Shown here: positions 54,601 through 58,621 of the stretch, piece after piece
Layout of the letters: every line of letters starts with the position of its first letter
How positions within the stretch are numbered: the stretch's first letter is position 1
Virus record (IMG/VR): IMGVR_UViG_3300043425_000318
Location: 1-58,621 of that record
DNA length: 58,621 nt
Source: a virus
Direction: 5' to 3' (one strand)
Program-made: the position numbers and the translations under genes
The notes under the pieces: model-generated
Database searches by the model: none
What the model was told of the DNA's origin: nothing
Seen by the model: the letters and a program-made list of their open reading frames with translations, nothing else

Positions 54601-55314
54601 ATTAGAGGCGTTTGAAGCAAAAGCTATAGCATTAGAATAAGCAGTAGCTGCATTACTAGTAATAGCTGCATTAGCAGTAGCAATTTTACCATCAACATAC
54701 GATACAGCATTAGAATAAGCAGTAGCTGCATTACTAGTAATAGCTGCATTAGCAGTAGCAATTTTACCATCAACATACGATACAGCATTAGAATAAGCAT
54801 TAGATGCTGTTGATTCAGAATAAGATCTTAAATCTGAAGAAGTATTACCACCAACAGTTGTTGCGTTATTTGCATTTAATGTAGCAATATACGAAGCATT
54901 TACAAACAAACCTGATGTATTAGAAACAATACCGTTATTAGCAAGAACATATATTGTTCCGTTTGTGGTGATTGGTCCGCCTACTAGGCCATTTGCCGTG
55001 TTTATTTCATTTACTGTTCCTGTTCCTGCTGTCGCCCAGAAAACTTGTGAACCATTAGAGGAAAGAACTTGACCGCTTACGCCTAATGAACCATTGGCAT
55101 AAACAGAATCAACTATTAAATTGTTGATAGAGGCATTAGAAGAAACGCTTATATTTGAAAGGTTCGAACCTATTTCAAATACATTAGATCCATCTGACGA
55201 ATAAAGAATCTTATCAGTCAAATTTATGGCTAATTCACCAATAGAAAGCGTGGATGTATTTGGAACTTTGCCTGCTACAGAAGAGCGGCGAAGTTTAAAA
55301 ACCGTATTAGCCAT
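51604..55314 (-). CDS. Large tail fibre protein with attachment N-terminus
   Basis: 1236 residues. ANTVFKLRRSSVAGKVPNTS, LSIGELAINLTDKILYSSDG is an N-terminal motif shared with the 56283 fibre and frequent in T4-like cyanophages. Then two perfect 26-residue repeats (NAVSYVDGKIATANAAITSN), GNVGIGTSTPGYKLEVNGE-type repeats, and near the C-terminus NLGSLTMRWANIYTGDLHLS followed by a short coiled-coil-like end. Likely proximal fibre or baseplate-linked fibre. Confidence 0.85.
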   Translation of the reverse strand: MANTVFKLRRSSVAGKVPNTSTLSIGELAINLTDKILYSSDGSNVFEIGSNLSNISVSSNASINNLIVDSVYANGSLGVSGQVLSSNGSQVFWATAGTGTVNEINTANGLVGGPITTNGTIYVLANNGIVSNTSGLFVNASYIATLNANNATTVGGNTSSDLRSYSESTASNAYSNAVSYVDGKIATANAAITSNAATAYSNAVSYVDGKIATANAAITSNAATAYSNAIAFASNASNINTGTLAEARLPYRMDQNVRTNDTVTFGNITVSGNLTVNGTTITLQGNTVSFTDNMLYLNQGISANITNISGNGTYVTFTANNNYSTGWDVTITGVNPSSYNGNYNNIFLANATHFVVANTNTASYVSGGVARGKTDSNPDLGFAAGYNDGTYQHAGFFRDASDGIWKVFDGYLPEPDQSVFIDTTNTSFKVANFQANTYFAGNTSTNWFVANGSGAYHTGTVNAASHTVGTSFTANSTMTNTVSLVVSTNTATIGTGTYFVANGNVGIGTSTPGYKLEVNGETRILNNRFASGSIEVNGLGTGNRYALIDFIGDDTYTDYGLRIIRDNVGANSGSEISHRGTGQLGLKTIEAAPITFYTNNAERMRIASDGTISVGTTTTGSVSMLFGGNAPAVAAARTLQAAQLISSSTTTNFINIASYPSVANAVFTLPNLYHFLAGQATYGASATITSQSGFYVASSLTGATNNYGFRSDIPSGTGRWNVYSGGTADNFFAGNVGIGTNSPSNLLDVAGMIRMNSATQFNGLTMQNGTYEFAKLYGQSATNDNGVLSLNLAGTPNVILRASGINYINGGNVGIGVSSPSQKLDVAGIITNRGAASVGWVNISQGDTRTGFTDYMYANSQSVGFVGYGDSTTMLAWARDGKNLSLGANSTTVMLLSSNGNVGVANGIPSHKLSVSGTGYFADTVSTAGSFSVGTTDFTTDLAYNTKLVVSGTGPVLYLRETDGDDWALSALSNNFTIRSVPDVANSSTWTAPFFVGTGAPTNSLYVAANGNVGCGTASPSTKLHLSGTDATLRIDGTGSSVSSIQLNPTATAGYLGTISNYPLIFVTASGGTEKMRIDTGGNVAIGTTTTNSRLVVSAADGVPAYFAGATKAVRIVTGTGGCSVEGVDNTGYASYQPLTVGGSTLTFHTGGTGRLSIDASGNVLPGADNTYNLGSLTMRWANIYTGDLHLSNENSKGNDVDKTTGNWTIQEGENDLYIINNKNGKRFKFKLEEIQ
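51651..51658 (-). promoter_or_regulatory. Late promoter element (TATAAATA) for the 47159-51607 fibre
   Basis: Minus strand TATAAATAAC inside the 3' end of the upstream fibre gene, about 44 nt before the ATG at 51607. Confidence 0.55.
54629..54784 (-). repeat. Perfect 78-bp tandem duplication in the fibre gene
   Basis: Two identical 78-bp units (54629-54706 and 54707-54784) with the start of a third copy beyond 54785. Each codes for 26 residues, so the frame is kept. Likely an expansion/contraction hotspot. Confidence 0.9.
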
Positions 55315-55331
55315 TCTAGGCTCCCTAATAC

Positions 55332-55347
55332 CTCAGTATATACTGAG
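55332..55347 (-). other. 16-nt perfect palindrome between fibre and coiled-coil genes
   Basis: CTCAGTATATACTGAG in the 38-base gap before the 1236-residue fibre. No T-run; possibly a regulator site or RNA hairpin. Confidence 0.45.
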
Positions 55348-55352
55348 TTAAA

Positions 55353-55901
55353 TTAAAATTCGTCCGGAGGCAATATTGCCTGGGCTGGTTTCTTTTTTAC
55401 ATTATTTTCTTTTTTTGGTTGAGTTGAATTACCTTTCAACTCTTCGTTTTCTCTATATAAAGTATTTAGTTCTTCGTTTTGTTTTTGTAATTCCCTGCGA
55501 ATTTCTTCGACTTGCTTAGAAGAATTTTTATTATTTTGTTTAATCTCTGACAATTCATCGAGGGCTGCAGCCAACTCTTTTGTTTTAGACAACAATGATG
55601 ACTCTAAGTCTTTTATTTCAGACTCATAAAAAGATTGTTTTTCTAACAGTTGATTTTTTTCTATAGAAAGTTTTTCAACACCAAGAGTTGCTTGACTGGC
55701 TAACTCAGTCTGTTGATTTAAATGTAAAGATAGTTCTTCTATACGCCTATTAGCCTCTTGTAGAGAACTCATATAAGCTAATAATTTAATTTCAAAATCT
55801 ACGTTTTTTCTAACATATTCCAGAAGCAATGTTTCGTGTTTCTGGATATATGCTGTTAAATAATTTTCTCTATCAGTTACTTTTTCGCTTGACTCCATCA
55901 T
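55353..55901 (-). CDS. Coiled-coil protein in the fibre cluster
   Basis: 182 residues, nearly all heptad-like from 20 to 155: TLLLEYVRKNVDFEIKLLAY, IEELSLHLNQQTELASQATL, IKDLESSLLSKTKELAAALD, VEEIRRELQKQNEELNTLYR. Basic/Pro tail (KKKPAQAILPPDEF). No known family. It may be a trimerising rod or chaperone for the neighbouring fibres. Confidence 0.7.
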   Translation of the reverse strand: MMESSEKVTDRENYLTAYIQKHETLLLEYVRKNVDFEIKLLAYMSSLQEANRRIEELSLHLNQQTELASQATLGVEKLSIEKNQLLEKQSFYESEIKDLESSLLSKTKELAAALDELSEIKQNNKNSSKQVEEIRRELQKQNEELNTLYRENEELKGNSTQPKKENNVKKKPAQAILPPDEF

Positions 55902-55937
55902 AAATCTCCAGTATAATTCATATGTGACGTTGAAGTA

Positions 55938-56264
55938 TTAATTCCAAGGTAAAGGAGGAGTTACTACTGGAGGATTCTTTAACGAATCAATAGAAGCTTG
56001 TAGACTAGATTGGAACGAAGCTATTTTATCTTCTCCAATAGCTTCTTCTAACCATAATACTACTTGTTCCTTAGTTAGTTCTTCATAAGGAATAAAATCT
56101 GTAATATCGTCAGCGTTTAAAGCTTGTGAACCATAAACATCGGCATAATATTCGCCGTCTTTTGCAGTATATCTCCAATGAACGTTGAATACTACTTCCG
56201 GAAGTTTATCCTTTACAGTATAACATTCTAATTGTGAAATTACCCAATCATATACAATAGCCAT
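55938..56264 (-). CDS. Small tail-region protein, paralogue 1
   Basis: 108 residues: MAIVYDWVISQLECYTVKDK, VVFNVHWRYTAKDGEYYADV, FIPYEELTKEQVVLWLEEAI, PPLPWN. Same layout as the genes at 45919 and 46274. It follows a fibre gene directly. Three diverged copies in 10 kb suggest that each goes with a fibre or tail part. Confidence 0.65.
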   Translation of the reverse strand: MAIVYDWVISQLECYTVKDKLPEVVFNVHWRYTAKDGEYYADVYGSQALNADDITDFIPYEELTKEQVVLWLEEAIGEDKIASFQSSLQASIDSLKNPPVVTPPLPWN

Positions 56265-56282
56265 TTTTAACTCCTAAAAGTA

Positions 56283-57935
56283 TTAGAAACTACCACCATC
56301 AAGGTAGTCGTAAAGTAGAGCAGATCCATTAGACTGTAGAACGTATCCTTCAGAACCTAATGATAATTTGTTATATCCATTTGTTGCATTACCCACAAGG
56401 ATAGACTGATTCTCTGAAGTCTTATAACCAGTACCACCTTCTGTTCCAGCTAGAGCGGTAGATAAAGTTAGGCTGTTGGCAACAAAGTTAACACCAAGGG
56501 TGCTGTTAGCTGTGATTTGAACGTTAGAGCTATTAGCAACTAGAGCGCCATTAATACCGTATGGAGCTAGATATGCTTGAAGAGTTCCAGTAGCAGCATT
56601 AATATCTACTGTTGTAGATGTATTTGGGTTAACTGATGTTGAGAAAAGCTTAAAGTAAGGATTGCCAGCAGAAGAACCACCAGCAACACGAACAAGACCA
56701 GAATACCAAACATTGGTATTATTACCTGCTGGAGAATACCAGCCAGTATCAACTAAGTCAGTCTGGTTATTATTATACGCAAGCTCGATAATATTGTCGT
56801 TAACTTGAATAGTTGAAACGTTAACTGTAACAACAGCACCAGAAACGAAAAGGTTTCCAGTGATGTTTGCATCTCTTACGTTTAGGGTTGCTGAAGTCGC
56901 ATTAACTGACTCGCCAGTATAAACTAGAGATGTGCTGTTTACAGTATAGGCAGTGCCAATAGAGTAAGATAGAGCGTTAACAGTATTTTCAACAAACACT
57001 CCAGAAGAATTAGCAACTACGTCGTTATCGTTAACTTTGATAACGCCCTGTGTAATCTGAGTGTTTACTGAAGAGTTTCCTACCACCACAGTAGTAGAAT
57101 TAGCGTAAACGCCTCCAACACCAGTAGTAGTGTTACCTACATTGAAAGATGTAGAATTGACTGTTCCAGTGTGATAAAGGCCAGAACTGTTAGCAACAAA
57201 AGAAGTTGGAATGTTAAATGCAACAGAGGTATTTGTAGTGCCTTCTATAATAAGGCCGCTGTTACCATTAATCAATCCTGAAGCGTGTATTGTGTTGGCT
57301 TTTACGATCCAACGTTCGTCGTCGCGACCTAACTCAGAACCTACAGTGTTAGATACAGGATAAACACCAGAAGTATTAGCTAGATTTCCTGCGGTAGAAA
57401 GAACTGCTGCGTTGACTGTTCCAGTGTGATAAAGGCCTGTAGAGTTCGTAACAAGAGAGCTACCAATAGTTATTGCTGATGCGTTGACAAAACTTGTCCA
57501 AACATTATTGGCAGTATAAAGAGTGTTGGTAACTTTATCAAAGGTAAACCCAGAGACGCCATTAGCAACTCCGGAGTCGTTAAACTGAACATAAGTATTA
57601 GCGCCAGAAGTACCAGTACCCCAGTAAACAGCAGAACCGTTTGTAACAAGAACCTGACCGTTTGAACCAGCAGAGCCATTAGCGACTAGAGATGTTACAA
57701 CAGCATTTGCGACGATAACTTTATCTATACCGCCTGTTGCGTTTGCAACGAGAGCCTGATTATTAGTTAATACGCCTGGATACTGAGCGCCACCAATTCT
57801 TAGTACGCCAGTGCCGTCGGGAAGTCCTATGTGTAACGTGTTACTGGCTTGAGTAAAGGCCAATTCGCCGTTAGATAGACCTGACACCGTAGCATTAGCT
57901 ACCGATCTTTTGATTTGAATTCTATTATTGGCCAT
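56283..57935 (-). CDS. Tail fibre-like structural protein
   Basis: 550 residues. Starts ANNRIQIKRSVANATVSGLS, NGELAFTQASNTLHIGLPDG, the same N-terminal type as the 51604 fibre. Then TGLYHTGTVNA-type repeats and a central VNVSTIQVNDNIIELAYNNN, VDTGWYSPAGNNTNVWYSGL segment, and C-terminal GTEGGTGYKTSENQSILVGN. Typical of the fibre/structural proteins of marine T4-like phages. No chaperone domain. Confidence 0.8.
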   Translation of the reverse strand: MANNRIQIKRSVANATVSGLSNGELAFTQASNTLHIGLPDGTGVLRIGGAQYPGVLTNNQALVANATGGIDKVIVANAVVTSLVANGSAGSNGQVLVTNGSAVYWGTGTSGANTYVQFNDSGVANGVSGFTFDKVTNTLYTANNVWTSFVNASAITIGSSLVTNSTGLYHTGTVNAAVLSTAGNLANTSGVYPVSNTVGSELGRDDERWIVKANTIHASGLINGNSGLIIEGTTNTSVAFNIPTSFVANSSGLYHTGTVNSTSFNVGNTTTGVGGVYANSTTVVVGNSSVNTQITQGVIKVNDNDVVANSSGVFVENTVNALSYSIGTAYTVNSTSLVYTGESVNATSATLNVRDANITGNLFVSGAVVTVNVSTIQVNDNIIELAYNNNQTDLVDTGWYSPAGNNTNVWYSGLVRVAGGSSAGNPYFKLFSTSVNPNTSTTVDINAATGTLQAYLAPYGINGALVANSSNVQITANSTLGVNFVANSLTLSTALAGTEGGTGYKTSENQSILVGNATNGYNKLSLGSEGYVLQSNGSALLYDYLDGGSF

Positions 57936-57974
57936 TTAAACAGGGCTCCCTTGAAATTTTTATATATTTATTGA

Positions 57975-58244
57975 TTAAAAAACTCCACCATCCAAATCGC
58001 CGTCAATAAAACCAAAAGTCAATTGTTTCACTTGATATGTGTCGGTCGTAACATCATAAACTAATGTAGAACCTTCGGATCTTTGAGAAACTCCTACGTC
58101 TCTCAATTCGTCGATGGTATCAACGCCAGATGCAATAGTTGGAATATTTTTAAGCGTCACTGGCGTGGTTGTGTCGATAACGCCAGCTGTGGCGTTTGTT
58201 GAAATTCTTACGTTTCTTTTTCTCGATACAACGACGTTTACCAT
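57975..58244 (-). CDS. Small virion structural protein
   Basis: 89 residues: NVVVSRKRNVRISTNATAGV, TIDELRDVGVSQRSEGSTLV and YDVTTDTYQVKQLTFGFIDG with a C-terminal DGGVF. The 'DELxDVxxxxRxxGSxLVYD..TDTYxVK' string is frequent in structural proteins of marine T4-like phages. Probably baseplate or fibre linked. Gene ends 40 bases before the fibre. Confidence 0.65.
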   Translation of the reverse strand: MVNVVVSRKRNVRISTNATAGVIDTTTPVTLKNIPTIASGVDTIDELRDVGVSQRSEGSTLVYDVTTDTYQVKQLTFGFIDGDLDGGVF

Positions 58245-58247
58245 CTA

Positions 58248-58580
58248 TTATCTCGTTACTTGTGGTGTCACAGTTACTATACCTTCAACAACTCTAGAGA
58301 TAGCGTTAGTGGAAGATTGTGTTAATTCTACGTCATAAACGTATCTACCAGCTGTTAATAACCCAGTCTGATTAGCTGTAAGAGACAAAGATATCTGGCC
58401 AGAAGAAGTGTTTATAGATGTCGCGAAAGCTGTAGAATTAGAAGAAGTATACCACTTTCTAAGTTGAGCGTTAGCGGTAAATCCATCCAATCCAAGTGCA
58501 TCGCCGTTATCGTCTGTTAGATCTAGATCAACACTAAAAGTTGTACCTTGATCTATGACTAGGTTAGCCTTTGTTGCCAT
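58248..58580 (-). CDS. Small virion structural protein (Ig-like)
   Basis: 110 residues: NLVIDQGTTFSVDLDLTDDN, FTANAQLRKWYTSSNSTAF, RYVYDVELTQSSTNAISRVV, EGIVTVTPQVTR. An alternating-strand pattern of an Ig-like fold seen in phage tail accessory proteins. TAATG overlaps with the partial upstream gene, three bases to the next one. Confidence 0.65.
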   Translation of the reverse strand: MATKANLVIDQGTTFSVDLDLTDDNGDALGLDGFTANAQLRKWYTSSNSTAFATSINTSSGQISLSLTANQTGLLTAGRYVYDVELTQSSTNAISRVVEGIVTVTPQVTR

Positions 58581-58621
58581 TATGCGTTAATCCTAGTAAA
58601 TGCTACTGTAGTAGAAGATGG
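58580..58621 (-). CDS. C-terminal end of an upstream gene (partial)
   Basis: The frame reads PSSTTVAFTRINA then TAA, whose last base begins the ATG of the next gene (TAATG). Only 13 codons are in the window; no family can be named. Confidence 0.5.
   Translation of the reverse strand, partial: PSSTTVAFTRINA

Noticed and set aside
1-58621. CRISPR arrays, integrase and attachment sites
   Set aside because: No evenly spaced short repeats, recombinase gene or att-like repeat was seen; the gene set is that of a lytic phage.

Overview
The window is part of the genome of a T4-like myovirus (tailed phage). The evidence is a near-complete run of T4-type morphogenesis genes on the minus strand (neck gp13 and gp14, gp15, terminases gp16 and gp17, sheath gp18, tube gp19, portal gp20, protease gp21, scaffold gp22, capsid gp23). 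It continues into the T4 recombination, replication and late-transcription set: uvsY, uvsW, gp55, gp47, gp46, gp45, gp44, gp62, regA. Protein sequences look closer to the divergent cyanophage/alphaproteobacterial-phage branch than to T4 itself. The host cannot be read from the sequence.

Layout. 1-4446 (+): 3' end of rnh, several small genes, a GIY-YIG homing endonuclease breaking a duplicated small gene, a PhoH-like ATPase, a phosphoribosyltransferase and a PD-(D/E)XK nuclease. 4427-5662 (-): a basic small membrane protein, a dCMP-deaminase-like enzyme and an unknown gene. 5702-11986: an array of 26 tRNA genes (19 amino acids, no Phe), all on the minus strand. Into it are set small genes, a GIY-YIG-like gene (+) and an HNH gene (-), and about ten spacers of 85-260 nt that are not tRNAs but carry long inverted repeats, junctions and possible pseudoknots. 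11993-16387 (-): small genes, then regA, 62, 44, 45. 16404-20930 (-), between genes 45 and 46: a DNA hypermodification module with a TET/JBP-type dioxygenase, a TET-associated glycosyltransferase and a second GT-A-like glycosyltransferase, followed by a MazG-like gene. 20930-27046 (-): a small membrane protein, peptide deformylase, 46, 47, 55, uvsW, uvsY. 27102-42211 (-): head and tail genes, with a GIY-YIG gene between 13 and 14. 42228-58621 (-): four large repetitive fibre-type proteins, a glycine-rich adhesin and small accessory proteins.

Genes are tightly packed, with many ATGA or TAATG overlaps that suggest translational coupling. Sigma70-like promoters (TTGACN, 16-17 nt, TATAAT-like) stand before tRNA groups and early genes. 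T4-type late elements (TATAAATA) stand before gp23, gp22, the gene after gp23, a fibre gene and several inserted genes, consistent with gp55 being encoded here.

Two things stand out. First, the set of structured non-tRNA RNAs in the tRNA array, including one with a 15-nt exact copy of the phage tRNA-Gln(UUG) anticodon arm, one with a perfect 24-bp terminal helix and an internal competing strand, and one with an H-type pseudoknot. Second, the TET plus two-glycosyltransferase module. All structures were found by eye; no folding or database search was run.
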